NCBI GenBank assembly: GCA_030762175.1
Contig: CM060841.1
Location: 6,971,501 to 7,035,500, forward strand
Direction of reading: 5' to 3'
DNA length: 64,000 nt
Source of the DNA: Metallyticus violacea
Lineage: Eukaryota > Arthropoda > Insecta > Mantodea > Metallyticidae
Shown here: piece after piece, positions 47,301 through 60,311 of the stretch
How positions within the stretch are numbered: the stretch's first letter is position 1
Layout of the letters: each line of letters starts with the position of its first letter
Made by a program: the position numbers and the translations under genes
Notes under the pieces: generated by a model
The model's input: the letters and a program-made list of their open reading frames with translations, nothing else
What the model was told of the DNA's origin: nothing
Databases searched by the model: none

Positions 47301-50300
47301 AACATTTAAAATAACTCATAATAGCAAATGTTCACTGCATTTCCCACTGTGACCATAATATATACAAGTGTTGGTTTAATCAAGATTTATAGTAGGTGTC
47401 AGGTATAGATGTGAAGGGTATGGACTTTGGTGTTATATTATGTAGTATTTCACTTGAAAAGAGAATATTAGGTACATAAATTGAAATGTTTTCAAGAAAG
47501 ATTTGTCTTAAATAGCAAGCATAACATTAGTATAATGTTTGAGTTGACTAGCAGCTGAGTATTGGGCTAGAGTATACAAAATATGTTCTTTCAATAAACT
47601 TTGCTAGTAGAGAAATAAGTGTATAATCCACTTGCCAGTTAAAATATTTATTTTATAAAATTATTTTCTTCACTGTGGATGTTATATAAAATTGCATCAG
47701 TTTTTTTGGGGGGGGGATTTTATGTCCTGCCAATTGTAAAACATGATGCTTGTTTTAATGTTTACATAGAAATAAAAGGTGAAAATGGGGTGTCAGGTAA
47801 AATATTTACATAGATGTGTACCTAATTTGAGTTACGGATGAGTGAGAAAAATTAGTAAGTCCCAGCACATGCACACTGAGAATTTGTGGTCCATTAAGAG
47901 CTGCAAGGAAAAATAGCCTTGAATGCATATGAGTGATACTACTGAGCAGAAAAGACTAGGAACCTTGAAAATTTGGTATTTGTGAGCAGGACCATTTTAT
48001 TGTTTTTAAGGTCAGAATACAATGTTATTCCCAAAGAATACTTTTCTGACTTTCTGAGGGAAAGAGGTGGAATGCCGTTTCAATCTAATTTTCAATATAA
48101 AAATATTGCAACCTTGCACTTTGCCTACTATGAGAGGAAATAACAATGTTATGAAAAATATGAAGTATGTGGTGCACATGAACATTTATCATATCTCAGT
48201 AACTTTAATCTTAATGGTACATGAAACAAGCATCTCATACCTAAACTATAGACCATATTTTTACGATCCCTGATCATGCCTATGAAAGCATGCACATTAA
48301 AAGTCACCTTATCTATGAATGAGTCATTCCATGTCAAAATGCACAGAATGAAACAATTTTTTACCTTCATATCTTCTGTTTATATTCTTTTAATAATTCT
48401 ATGGATCCAAATAAACTAACTTGTGTGCATTTATCCCCACTTAAGCTCATAAGTTTTAGAAATCTCAAATATTAGAAATTTGTAAAACTCTTCATGCATA
48501 AAGTATATTTCTGAATAGACCATGTTACAATTTTTTGAAAAGTGCTTCTAAAAGCTTGAAAAACATTCTTTCTTTAGATGTTTATTAACCAAATGGAATA
48601 TAATTATTTGAAATGTTTTTATGGTGCATTTTTTGAAAGTTAGATAGAAATTTGAACTTGTATTAATAATCAGGAAAAAATGTCTGAGGAGCTCTGAAGC
48701 ATTCTCAGTAAGTCCAGAAAAAATCATAAAAATCAACTCTAATAATGATCTATTAGAGATCAAGTAATAAATAATTGACTTAATAGATCAATGGAAATGA
48801 AATCCTTTACAATTTCTTTTATTTGGTTTCTTTATGGACTCTAATATCTAAGGTATCAGCATCCCATTCAATTCAGGGCATGAAACGGCTGACAAATTTT
48901 GCTCAGAGGCCTCTTTTTTCAGGCTTGAAGTTCTTTTTCATGCTGTAAATGTATGACAAGGGACCTACGGCTTTACTTCCCTTCTGAAGGAAGCCATACT
49001 TAGGATTTTTAAGCCCGAAAAAATCCATCGATCCTAGCCAGGACAAAACAATATGCAGAGGAATAATGCAGCAGCAGTAAATTGCAGAACCAATGTTACA
49101 TGAATCTTGACTAGATAGTAGACCAGCTCCTAGTAGCAAGTCTTTTAAGAGCTCTTCCAATGCAATCATACCAGCACATGAACTTTTACCATGCAATGCT
49201 ATTCAGAAATGCCATTCAGCACTTTTTTCTTCCCAATGTGAACTTAGTATATTTTTTAATTTTTTGCTTTAATAGATTGCTTTGGATTGAAAACAAAAAT
49301 TAAGCATCTATTTAATATTCTAAGGTTTCAGAAATGGCAGCAATACTTTTGTGACGCATTTCTGCTCATTCTTTGAAATATATTGCAAGTTGATGTATTG
49401 TGGCTTGGCAGCTGTCGCATTACATACCCTGTACTGAATGGTATAAAAAAAGAAAACTTTTCAGAAAAATCTGCTATAAGATAATTTACAGGTTGTAAAT
49501 TTTCTTTGCATGCCATCAAAAACTGACTGTTGTTAAACTATGAAAATGTGTAGCAATAATGAGAGAAGTTTGATTTTGCAGAATACATTCTTTTGGTCTC
49601 AGTTCAGCAAATTTGGAAAAAATTATTTTTACCAATGGACATATATTCTTGAACTAACCCTGTTTTCTTAAGATTACATAAAATTAATCTTGTCTGCTTA
49701 TCAACTATTTGACCCTCTCTCTTTTATCTAAAGAACTTCAAATCTTTGCCACTATTGACAGTTCTAAAAGGTTATCAAGTTTATTATCAGGAGAGAATTA
49801 AATTGCATTTTCTTTAACCAATCCACTCCCCTCCCTCACTTATCAAGTTATCAATTGCTTCAAAATGTTTACTTTTATTGTGGGACCACTTCAAAAAATT
49901 TTAAATTGTTAGTATTTACCACCTTGTCATTTGTTGTGGGAAAGAATTCAATCAGTTTGCTAATATCATAATTGTAGTGGGGTGAAAGTGAAAAAAATCC
50001 TTGAGGATTTGGTATCAGTTCATGATGATCAAGTGTGTTCAATTGATTGCTTACTTCACTAAATTACTGAAGATGAGATATTTTTCTCAGATTATTGATA
50101 TATCTGATAACAAAATTAGAGCTATATGAAAAAATGATACCAACTGAAACAAGTAGAGCATATAAGAATAATATTTCCCCAGCAGATCTTTGGCAACATT
50201 GATTATTATCATATGGATAATGCATTCTTTTCACATTTAACTGCAGCTAAAGGAACATTTGCTAGAACTGTTTTGAATTTATTGCACTTGATCTAGTGCA

Positions 50301-51049
50301 GAAGAATACCCAAAAATTCAATGTAAGCTTGAAATAAATCTCACAGCCCCACTAGAAATTGAACAATTGAAAAGTTGATATGATAAATGATGTAAGTACC
50401 AAAATGTTCAAAAATGAGATTTTGCAAACAAAAAGATCTTTGTTTAATGCCAATAACCTGGGAAGAGAGGCAAGTCAAACATGTCCCAGTAATACTTTGC
50501 AGTTAATATAAAAGATAATTGAATGCCTTTTTAATTGCTGTCTGGCAATTATTGTCTCATTTTGACATTAATTCATTAAGGCATTAAGATATTTTCTTCT
50601 CACTGGATACTTAGAAATGGCAGCTTAAAATATAGGTGACTCTGTGCTGGACAAAAGAACAAAAAATGGTCTTGATCACTCTAATGTTTCTTGTGCTGAA
50701 AGATTACCATGATATCATAGTTTTAAATTGAGTGATTTTTAGACATTCCCACCATTGTGATAGAGATTTCAGATTCATTGAGGAGAAAATTTTCATTTTG
50801 TGTAGCCACAATGGAAAAATCTGATTGGATTTTGTCCAGGCATCTGATAGATTTTTAAAGACAACTTTATTGCAAATAAGCAACAAATCTTAGATTAAGG
50901 TTTTGCAGGTAGGTTTGCCACAAAATATATAATGAAGTTTCAAAAGAATGAAAGAAGGGTAGATGAAGAACATTTTCAAGAAGGGGTGATATGTTGAATG
51001 CAAGAAAATAAAGAGTTTTGATAATTATAGGAAAACTATTTCCATCAGT

Positions 51050-51080
<31 letters not shown>

Positions 51081-54000
51081 GCAGGGGGATGTACATAAAA
51101 ATGACTATTTTTACAAGAAAATTTGTGTATCATAATTGCACAAATTTGCTTTGTTGTTATTATTATTAATAACAATAATATTAAAAACAGTAAATTGATA
51201 ATATTGCTATTGAAGAGTAAAATAACTGATTTAATGTTTTATCTTCATAAATAAAGCATTTTTCTATTCCAGAGTATGTTTTTACCTTCTCTTGAAAAAT
51301 TTACATATTGGCACTTGCATCCTTCCCCATGTCAGCTCTTCAAATTATTATGTCATTAAAAAAAACACGCATATGATTGAGATGGGATGAGCAGCAAATA
51401 GTAAGCAGAAGTCATGTTTACATGAACTAAGTGAACATCTCAGCAACATTTGTAATATTAATTCTTAATGGATATATTTTCTCAGAAAGAATGATGCAGG
51501 CTGTAATTAAACCTGCATCATTTCAATGTTTTTAAATACTACCATGGATAACACTATTATATGGTATGACTTGAAGTAGTGGAGCGTATAATTAGGCCTA
51601 ACATATGGTTACCAGAAGTTCTGTTTTTCTTCTTTTGTTTCCTGGGGAAATTTGTTGGTGAATGTCTGTGGATTTAATCAGAAATCCCTGTATTTTCAGA
51701 GTTCATTATTAGTATGGCTTTATGTCAATAAGATTCCATGACTTTTTAACTCCTCATTTTATGAAATATGTATATAAAATAGAAGTTCATTCCATTAATC
51801 CTTCTGAAATATTTAAAAGAAAATGGTTCATATTCCGCAACAGAGTTTCTCAGAAGAGTGCCCTTAAATAAAGTAAAGCTAACTTAACATTGCCTGTGAT
51901 AAATTCTTCCATTGGGCACGATAATAGAATAGAATGCCCAAATATTCTTAAACTTCGAGAGTTTCTGAGGTAATTTCCAGCAGTACAAGAAATTAAATCC
52001 CATCATTATGTACAAACCTCTATTTCAGAATTGTTAGTGTATTTTCATTTATGAAGTAATGTGGTTTATATAGGAGACATAATTTTAGAAAAGCAATATG
52101 AGTGAAAATTATATAAATGTTTTACCATTATACCTCATTTCTGCCCTACTAACTTGCCAGAGTTTAATATGGTACTGTGAAGATCAACTAATTATGATGT
52201 AATGTAATTCATTTCTCTATGTTTATTTTCAGGGTGCTGATGTAAATTCTGGAAAGCATGAACATGCATACACAGCTTTGCATTTTGGTGCTTTATCAGG
52301 AAATACTGAGGTATGTCATCTTCTGCTTATGGCAGGAGCTAAAAGTCAAGCAACAAACTCAGTTGGTCGCACTGCAGCACAAATGGCAGCTTTTGTTGGT
52401 AAATTTCTTTCACTTTCTTATTATAATGATCTGTATTATTACTATTGAAGATATGAGTAAACATTAATGTTGTTAACATTTAATAAATGCTATAAATTAA
52501 ACATAAAATACAATGTAGCTGGAGCTGGGAATAGGACAGTTTATTTGAGTGCAAAAGTAGTGTGGAAGACAAAATAAAGAAAGTGAATAGTGGAGGTTCA
52601 TTAAAAAGATGTAAATTTATTGAAACTGGGTTACTTTCTGGATAATTGAATGTAAACAAGAGAGACATAATATCTACAATTGAAAGATAAAAACTGTAGA
52701 ATTTATATGCAGAAAAATATCAAATTTTTTAAATGATTAATTTCTAAGAATTGTATTGTTCCTTTTTATGAGCAGAGCTACTTATATTCATTTTAGATCA
52801 AAGAGAAGCTGTAAATAGAAACTTCAATCAGGCAGCTAAACCTAAGCAGGTTTTAACTTAGATCCATACAGTATTACTTTGGGGGAGTGCCTTCCTTTGC
52901 TTTTTGAAAAAGCAGAGAGGGAAAGTTGTGAATAGATACAGCAAAGAGAATTATATACCATCAATAAATAAATTCATTCAGCTCTTTTCATCCCCCCAAA
53001 TCTCCATATAGAATTAGAAACTAATGTATAGATAGATTTTTATCTTAATAAAAATAATTTCCTAATATGTATTGCTCACCACAAATATGCTTGTCAATTT
53101 GTGGGCCCAAATTCAATCCTTAATTGCTCGGGTGAGTTTTTTTCTTCTTCTTTTTCTTCCTTGCCCTGAAAAGTGAATACCGGGTCACATTTGATGCTAA
53201 GAGCTCTGGACTCATTTGTGTAATCATTTTAATTATTTCACTCATTGTCTCAAAAAATCTAGGCTGTTGGCAGGAAATTAAATGCTTACAAATGATAATT
53301 AATACATATTTTTGGTTTTAGGAAATCATGCTTGTGTTGCAGTTATAAATAATCATATTCCGAAAGCAGACATAGATTATTACACAATTCCACAAGGCTT
53401 GGAGTCAGAGTCAAAACTTTCACCAGTATTAGCTTCTCCATTGCATAAATTTGTAATGCAGGTAAGATTTTGGGGTATTTAAGTTTTTAAAATGTTTAGA
53501 TCAATAATATTTCAATAAGAATAGGGAGAAGTAGAGGTTTGTAAAGTTTTTTTCACATTTATTAAAGTTTCACAGTTTTTTATGTGATCCAATAGTTTTT
53601 TTCCTCCTAAACTCTTTTCACTGCATATAAGTATCTAAATAAAAATAGCATATATGTAAAAACTATTTTAATATAGAATAATATTTTTTGGCTAATGATG
53701 CATTTTTAGCAACAAAGTCATTAACTCTCTTGCCACCAAGTTTTTTCCCCACATTAAAAAATATATAAATAAACACCATGCATCCCATCCCAGTTAGCAA
53801 TGCACCCAACCCAGGCCGCAACACTGGCCAATCAGCCTAATTCTCAAATTTCTCACATAAATCATACACCCTTAATTTTGGATACAAAATTATGAATAAA
53901 AAGTATGTGAATTACACAACTAAGTATGAAATGCAATAGAAACTATAATATAGAGACCAGTGGAATATCAGATAAGAGTACTGCATTTAATGGTCAAAAA

Positions 54001-57000
54001 GATTTAATGTTAAAATGAACTGAAACACAGCTAAAGTAAGTAAGTTCTCAAAAAAAAATTTATAGATGAAACAGCAATGAGGCAAATTACACACTGCTGA
54101 CCATCAAAATGTAACACCTTGTGCAATCAATAATAGCCAGTGCGCAAGATGTTTTTTTCATTTGGTTGTTCGACAGGGCCACTGGTACCATTCACATTCA
54201 TTTACTCACCTTCAACCCACTAATCCCATAATTGTTTAACTGTAGATGCATTTTGTTCAACCTTCATGGAAGAACATCCTGCACTTTCAGAATGCCCCAA
54301 TTCTCCTGCAATCAAATTCAGAAACCTGCTGGTATTGCTGTCATTCTTTGATGAAGCATACTTAAGCCTTCTGGATATATGTGGAGTGTGTTGAAGGCAT
54401 TGCAATTTTAATTTCCCATATTATGTGTAATTGTTTGCTTGATGTATATTTTTGAATAATTATTTTCAAATTTTTCTAGGTAAATGTTCATCCTGTTCGA
54501 GTGGCTTTAAATCTTCAAAAGGCTCCGCTGCTGACAGAGAATTTGGATAGAGTGAGGAAGGTATTAGAACTGATGAGTGAAAGGGAGATGAAACGTGGCA
54601 CAGAAACAAATGAAGTGATGGCTTTCAAATTCCATTATTTGGCATATGTGGTTGCTGAAATAGCACGGTGTAAAAAGCAGCAGCAGAATAGGAAGAAAGA
54701 CAATGTAAGTGTGTATACATTTGCCTGTGAATAGAGATTTTATAGTGTTAGTGGTCATTTGTTAAGTGCAAGACAGGCTTCAAATTTTCAAATTATTTTA
54801 TCTATTTTACATTAGATGAAATATTTTAAAATGCTAAAAACATTTCTGTGGCTTCACTTTCAATGGACTAGAAAGCACTCTTGAGTTAAAAACATTTAAA
54901 ATATTGATACAATGATAAAACACTTTCAATGTTTCACTCTCAAAATTATAAAATTCAGGACATGTTTTGTGAGACCTTTGCTCACATTGTCAACTGTTAA
55001 ACGACTTAGAAATGTTTTTAGCATTAAAATATTTTATCTACTGGAGATTTTATACTCATTTTCACCGTGTTGATTCCTGAAAAGTTTAAAATTCAAATTT
55101 TCCTTGTTTTTGTTTATGAATGTGTTAACCCGCACTGTTAATTATGTGGGATTTTGAAGAGCTTTTAAGTATTTTGGTTTCTTTTAGAATTTGTGATTCT
55201 TTTGCCAGAAATAGTATGCTATTGCTGATTTTTCTGTGTGGTTAGTAGGAAACTCTTAATTTCTCAGTCATTTCATTTACTATCCACCACTCTCTATCTT
55301 TTGTTAGCCAGAATCTTTCTTCAAGTTTCCTGTCCTCATATTCTTCAAAAGGGTCACCTCTTTCCACAATTATCTGATTTTGATGCTGGTTCCAATTTAA
55401 GTAATCCTGGTATATTATCTTGTCCTTGATACCTTCAAGGAAATTGAAATGGGCAGCCATTTTGTGTAACTTGGTCCAGCACCCACAGTCAGACAGAGTT
55501 CACTGTAATAATTACCTTGCTTAAATTTGATCATTGTTGATGCATTGAATATGTCAAATACTGATTTGACCGCCATCAAACATTGATTCAGGATGGTGCT
55601 TATGGCCATTAATACAACAAACTAGTATTACAGTCTTTGCATCTGATTTCTAGATATACATTTACTAAGTAAAGTAAGCCGTTTAACAATGCAAGATGAC
55701 TAAAGTTTTCAATCACTATTCTCAAATTAAAATTACTTTAGAATTGACATTTCTGAGTGATGGGAGAACAGTATTGCTCACAAATCCTTGCAATATGTTT
55801 GGATTAGGTTCATTTTCTTGCTAAATATCTGCAATGAAACATTAATCACTATTTTCACAAGGAACTTCTTTCTAAATTATCGCTTGATGCTATGTTATAC
55901 AAAACACCGCCACTCAGTCTATGCATCAGTAATAAACTGAAATGAAGCAACATATTGTGATAATAACTCTTCAGCACACACCTGTGTGATTTGTTGAACT
56001 AATATGGAAACAGGAAGTATTGCTATGGAGTTGTCAATTCTAAAGTAATATTTATTTTTATTTATTTATTTATTTTTTTGAATAATGTTCAAAGCCTGTT
56101 TTTACCACAGAGTCATCACAGGCAGTGGGCACTGATGATACATGAGATGAAATGGTAATTGGGAAAGGATTTTATATATATATTAAGGAAGGAAACATTC
56201 CTGGCCTAAGTTTAGGGTACCTCCCTGGCATTGCCATTTATGAGGACTGAAAAAAGCCTCAGTCAGGGAGGGCGGCCTTAGTGGGATTTGAACCCCAAAC
56301 CAGACTACTCAGGAGTCCATGCCTTAACGTCCTCGGTCACCTGTGGAAATAGTAATTTTGATCCTGGTATAATGCAAGTATATAGAAACAAAAATCTGGC
56401 ATTTTGCAACAATGAAAAATTTTAAAGTTGCATAATTTTTGACTGATTAAATCAAATGATAGTGAAGTATTGTTTCTTTAAAAGACATAGTGTTGATATA
56501 TTACATAAGTTATACTAAACATTTTTGGTAGTATATAACGTGATCTCATTCTTGTATATGACTTTTTATAATTGCAAATCCATTATATTCAGTATTCTTA
56601 TCTTTTTGCTGCATAAACCATAATGAAGTACTTTCCCAATTTTTTTTAAATGAAATTAAATTTTATATACACAGGATGCTGGAAAGAAAGTTGAAGAGAA
56701 AAGAGATGATGAAGCTAAAGTTGAAGAACGTCGGCTCTCAGATCCAGTAGAGCTGTTTGTACGTAAAATGTTAAAGTGCAGTCGCAGTGGAGGTACACCA
56801 GAGTATCAGGAGAGCTTTTTAAGGGAATCTGTGAGAGAATTTCCATATCGTGAGTGCACAATATTCCGGCAGATGGTAACCAGCCTAGCCCAGAAAGACT
56901 CACCACCTGCTTTAAGCGTAATATCAGCAGCTATCAATGGACAGAGAGGCTTTGCATCTGATGGAGCATCTACTACTTGTTCAACCTGTGGTGAAGAAGG

Positions 57001-57190
57001 AGCCTCCAAGAAATGCTCAAAATGCAAGGCAGTACAGTACTGTGACAGGGAATGTCAGCGACTTCATTGGTTCATGCATAAAAAAGCATGTGCACGTCCC
57101 ACACAGGCAGCAAATAATAAATCTTCCATGACCTCACAACAGGCAATTCAGGTACCAACAAGAGACTTGAAGAAACTTGAAGTAAAATGA
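44131..57190 (+). CDS. ANKMY2: ANKMY2 (ankyrin repeat and MYND domain protein 2), whole gene, 5 exons
   Basis: Adaptor protein. In mammals it binds FKBP38 and affects Hedgehog signalling, and its nematode orthologue DAF-25 delivers guanylyl cyclases to cilia, so a role in ciliary membrane-protein traffic is expected. The five exons join in phase to 415 residues (human about 441). Ankyrin repeats span about 45-130: GMTPLQHAAYKGNKEMVQML, then YTALHFGALSGNTEVCHLL, then GRTAAQMAAFVGNH. A family-specific middle region follows, then a MYND zinc finger at 346-383 with all eight ligands (C346, C349, C358, C361, C367, C371, H379, C383). It has no signal peptide or membrane segment and starts 448 bp from CHK2 on the opposite strand. 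Confidence 0.96.
44332..52232 (+). other. ANKMY2 intron 1 (7.9 kb)
   Basis: AT-rich. It holds a family B SINE at 48.8-49.0 kb and a poly-T run at about 51052-51080. I see no nameable element in 44340-48815, and only AT-rich sequence with weak, unnameable coding resemblance in 49300-51000. Confidence 0.6.
48818..49045 (-). mobile_element. tRNA-derived SINE, family B (copy 5)
   Basis: Carries TTTTGCTCAGAGGCCTCTTT and CTTTACTTCCCTTCTGAAGG. The tRNA-like head is cut off near 49045. Confidence 0.85.
52233..52398 (+). CDS. ANKMY2: ANKMY2 exon 2
   Basis: Acceptor TTTTCAG at 52226-52232, donor GTAAAT from 52399. Codes residues 68-122 plus one base, with the second and third ankyrin repeats. Confidence 0.95.
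53322..53461 (+). CDS. ANKMY2: ANKMY2 exon 3
   Basis: Acceptor GTTTTAG at 53315-53321, donor CAG|GTAAGA. Codes NHACVAVINNHIPKADIDYY and a following family-specific stretch, ending in phase 0 at residue 169. Confidence 0.95.
53462..54479 (+). other. ANKMY2 intron 3
   Basis: About 1 kb. The right half is a Tc1-like remnant. The short intron 2 (52399-53321) holds nothing recognisable. Confidence 0.5.
54091..54420 (-). mobile_element. Tc1-like transposon remnant
   Basis: ACACTGCTGACCATCAAAAT near the left end resembles the termini of insect Tc1-like elements. The minus strand codes a helix-turn-helix-like stretch, LIAGELGHSESAG and NASTVKQLWD followed by WVEGE, like the N-terminus of Tc1-type transposases. 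Stops are present and the catalytic domain is missing. Confidence 0.4.
54480..54704 (+). CDS. ANKMY2: ANKMY2 exon 4
   Basis: Acceptor TTTCTAG at 54473-54479, donor GTAAGT from 54705. Codes residues 170-244, VNVHPVRVALNLQ to AEIARCKKQQQNRKKDN, phase 0. Confidence 0.95.
55135..55235 (-). mobile_element. Penelope-like GIY-YIG fragment
   Basis: The minus strand codes EKSAIAYYFWQKNHK, nearly the [15 protein letters not shown] block of the 27.4-28.4 kb element, followed by a frameshifted LKALQNPTEL. Confidence 0.6.
55240..55610 (-). pseudogene. PIF/Harbinger-like transposase fragment
   Basis: RGDPFEEYEDRKLEERFWLT, followed by KDREWWIVNEMTEKL, is like the N-terminal (D/N)PFE-ydd-rFRlsk segment of Harbinger transposases. 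The catalytic part is absent. Confidence 0.5.
56076..56346 (-). mobile_element. tRNA-derived SINE, family A (copy 6)
   Basis: Full body with GGCCTAAGTTTAGGGTACC and a B-box-like GGTTTGAAAT-type match (minus strand of 56281-56295). It sits in ANKMY2 intron 4, about 330 bases before exon 5. Confidence 0.85.
56675..57190 (+). CDS. ANKMY2: ANKMY2 exon 5 (MYND finger, stop)
   Basis: Acceptor TACACAG ends at 56674; TGA at 57188-57190. Codes residues 245-415: a charged linker, LSDPVELFVRKMLKCSRS, the MYND finger CSTCGEEGASKKCSKC to HKKAC, and a short basic tail. Confidence 0.96.
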   Translation, partial: DAGKKVEEKRDDEAKVEERRLSDPVELFVRKMLKCSRSGGTPEYQESFLRESVREFPYRECTIFRQMVTSLAQKDSPPALSVISAAINGQRGFASDGASTTCSTCGEEGASKKCSKCKAVQYCDRECQRLHWFMHKKACARPTQAANNKSSMTSQQAIQVPTRDLKKLEVK

Positions 57191-57763
57191 AGGAAATATC
57201 ATTAAAGTGAGTTAAAAGCAAAAGCAATCTTAAGCTCAGCTTGCAGCCTATGAGCTGAATTATGATCTGTTTTTTTTTTCTCAAAGGTGTGTATGTTCAA
57301 GGCAGGTTCCTGAAATTAAATCCTACAGTTGTAAGCCTAGAGGCTAAAGAGTGTTTACTTGAAAATTATGACACATTGAATTAGGGATCCATTGCTAGAT
57401 TATACTGAAAAGCTTTGATCTGAAAGTTCCAAATTCTTAAAAATAATTTCAGGTAATTTTAAGTGCCAAATGCTGTGAATATATTTCCTCCTGCTACTTG
57501 AACCATACAAAAAAATTAATGTTAGTCTCATGCCAGCATATTTTATAGGAAAATTCTGCTTTCTCTAGTCATGGAGTATACGGAAATGCTGAATGTTTCA
57601 ATAGCATGAATCTGAAAGTTTGTAAAGATTAATGAGACTTAACCTGAGATGCAGGGAGTTTTTATTTTATTTTTTATCTCCTCCCCATTGTCCAAATGTT
57701 TTGATAGACGCAGATATGGAACCTTAACATCCTCATATAGAATGAAAAACAATTTTAATTTTT
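57191..57763 (+). other. ANKMY2 3' UTR, probable
   Basis: Non-coding sequence after the stop. No strong polyadenylation hexamer occurs before the fold-back element; the first good AATAAA is at 58103-58108, so the 3' UTR may run through the element. Confidence 0.45.
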
Positions 57764-57942
57764 ACTTACTTAAATGTAAATTGGAACTTGCACAGTGAAG
57801 CTAATCATATTAATTGATATCATTGTATGATTCAGTTGAACTACACACTCTTAAAGCTTCACTTATTTTTCCTTACTTACTTGAAAAGTAAGTGAAGCTT
57901 TAAGAGTGTGTAGTTCAACTGAATCATACAATGATATCCATT
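57764..57942. mobile_element. Penelope-derived fold-back element (179 bp) with target duplication
   Basis: Two arms of about 55 bp centred near 57875 (CTTAAAGCTTCACTT and its complement) are almost perfect inverted copies of the termini of the 26.9-kb element. The direct repeat AATTTTAATTTT lies at 57751-57762 and 57943-57954. No coding part. Confidence 0.8.
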
Positions 57943-58102
57943 AATTTTAATTTTACTATTAAATGTGTCACTTCTAAAATAAATTTAAACAAAACAAATT
58001 TATACCAGTTTAATAGTTTTAAGCAATAAGTACTTATGTTAATGTAGAAGTATGAACGGGATTGTAATTTTCTTTATCAGAACACTGCAGATTAATGTTT
58101 TT

Positions 58103-58108
58103 AATAAA
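58103..58108 (+). terminator. Candidate ANKMY2 polyadenylation signal
   Basis: AATAAA about 910 bases after the stop. Other hexamers occur near 58990, so the site is uncertain. Confidence 0.25.
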
Positions 58109-58109
58109 A

Positions 58110-60190
58110 TATCTATAGACAATCATTTACTTACCAGCAGGAGAAATAAATAGCTGTTATCGAGTTTGTTTAATATTGTGCAATTTTTAAATTTTTACAG
58201 GCATTTTTTTCAGAAAGTAGTTATTTTAAACTGAAGCTAGTCATTTTAAAGCAAGATATTTCTACAGAACAACAGGAAATATTTTAGAACCTGGTAAAAT
58301 TAAAAATATCAAATGAAAGTTGGGGTCAGCATTTTTTATTCAGCTTCACAAAATGTGTTTAATGTTGATTTAATTTTGACTGACTGTGTTTCTCTGCAAA
58401 ACTGTTTCTGGTTTTAAGCACATTTAATGACATTTGGTAAAAAAATGCTGATTTGCTTTTTATTCAAGTAAAATAGTTCTACTTTGAGAACTACATAAAT
58501 GAAGAACCAAACAGCATATCATGAGAATCCGTTATAAAAAGCATGACTTAAAAGAAATTCATGTAACTGTTTTATTTCTCAATGCATTGGTAAATAATAA
58601 TTTCTTAACATGTAATTTTTTCTTGATTTTGTTTGTGTGTGTTGTCAATCTTGATGAAAAATGTTTCACATAAAAAGATCAGATATTTCTTAATATCTAC
58701 TGTTTAATGTGAAGCATTGATTTGTTTTATGTAATACCATAGTTTAGTGTGTTAAATGTTGTCGTGCTGTATTCTTGAAGCAAAGCAGCAAAATGTATTA
58801 CTATTTACACCCTGCTGAATGATACCATTTAGAGTTTAGACCTTGTACTGCTGCTGCAGTAGAAGACAATGAAATTTAGTTATGCATGTTGATTACATGA
58901 TCTATTTCATCTTCAATCAGCACATAGTTGCATATTAGAAATTTTCCATGAGACTGGAATGCCAAAGAGCAGAGATAAATTTTGTTAAATTTAAATAAAA
59001 AGCACATGATAAGGTAAACTCTCTTTTCTCTCACTAACTCTCCTATGAAACTGTTGTTTTGATTAGCATATTATACCAAGTCATTAGTTATGCAGCTTAT
59101 TAAGGCAAAATCTAATAAGTCCTTATATTTATTTTCACAAAATAGGAAAAATAAGGCTTAAAAATTACAATATATTCATAGTTGTTTCAAATGAAATAAA
59201 ATCTATATTGATATTACTGTACTAAAATGAGAGCACAGAGCTTTAAATAGGTTTACATTTTGGAATTTAGAAATTGAAATAAATATGAATAACAATTTGC
59301 TGTTTTTAATTTACTGTTCACAATTACTTCATTCTGACACTTAGGCAAGATAACAAATGACTCAATATGCAATTTAATATTATGGTAAAGATGTACTGTA
59401 AAAACCACAAATCAAGCTAGAAAGTAAATGTATCTAAAAAAGCTTAACAGATCAGTTGAAGACATAATAAGCATTATTATATATCCTATTATAATTTATT
59501 AAATATGTTCACAATAATAGATATATTATCACTCCATTGTTTATGGCTTCTTAAGTACAATTTAAATAACCATTTGATATTTGGCACTAACTTTTTTGTA
59601 TTCTGGGCATGTTTTGAATGCACTTTAATTCTTCACCAGTTACTTTCTCTGACTGTTACTTTATCGGTATCTTCCTCTACCAACTCTCTGATGAACTTCC
59701 TAATTAGGTGATTCTCAGATAGGATTTTTAAGTATTTTTTAATAAACATTTTTTTCCTAATGTTGGTTCTGTATGGTTTCTTGCCATTTTTAATAATTTT
59801 ATTTCTGTAACTATTTCATGATTTTTTTTACCAGAAGTATGCAGCTTCCCTCTATATGATGTATTTTTAAATGTTTTTTGTCCTTAGGCCCAAAGTGCAT
59901 TTAAAACATATCTGGAATGTAAAAAAGTTGTTGAAGTTCCAGTGATAAAAATCCAATCAAATATAATTTAAAAGAATTTCACTGTTAAAGTCTTCTTAGG
60001 ACAAACAGATAATATGCACTATTTTTATGGCATACCTGTTTATACCATCAACATTATCTTTGCAGTGTATATTTATTTTCCATATTCTGAAATCTGAAAA
60101 AGCAACACCCTTCTCCTCACCAATGCATTTCATGTTATAACCTCATCATTTGTATCATCTTTGCATTCTCCTGTTATATTTCTCAATAGA
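58110..60190. other. Downstream non-coding stretch
   Basis: AT-rich. The only hint of an element is at about 59770-59870, where the minus strand reads KKNHEIVTEIKLLK, resembling the Penelope [12 protein letters not shown] block. Nothing else recognised. Confidence 0.4.
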
Positions 60191-60311
60191 CCTAGTTTTT
60201 CTTTCTTTCTTTCTTTCTTCTTCTTCTTCTTCTTCTTCTTCTTCTTCTTCTTCTCCTCCTCCTCCTCCTCCTCCTCCTCCTCCTCCTCCTTCTTCTTCTT
60301 CATTTTTTTTT
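60191..60311. repeat. Polypyrimidine tract (CTTT)n(CTT)n(CCT)n(CTT)n
   Basis: About 120 bases of almost pure C and T on the plus strand, in blocks arranged nearly as a mirror around the CCT core. The chance frames through it would be poly-Ser/Pro or poly-Lys/Glu and are not genes. Confidence 0.95.
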
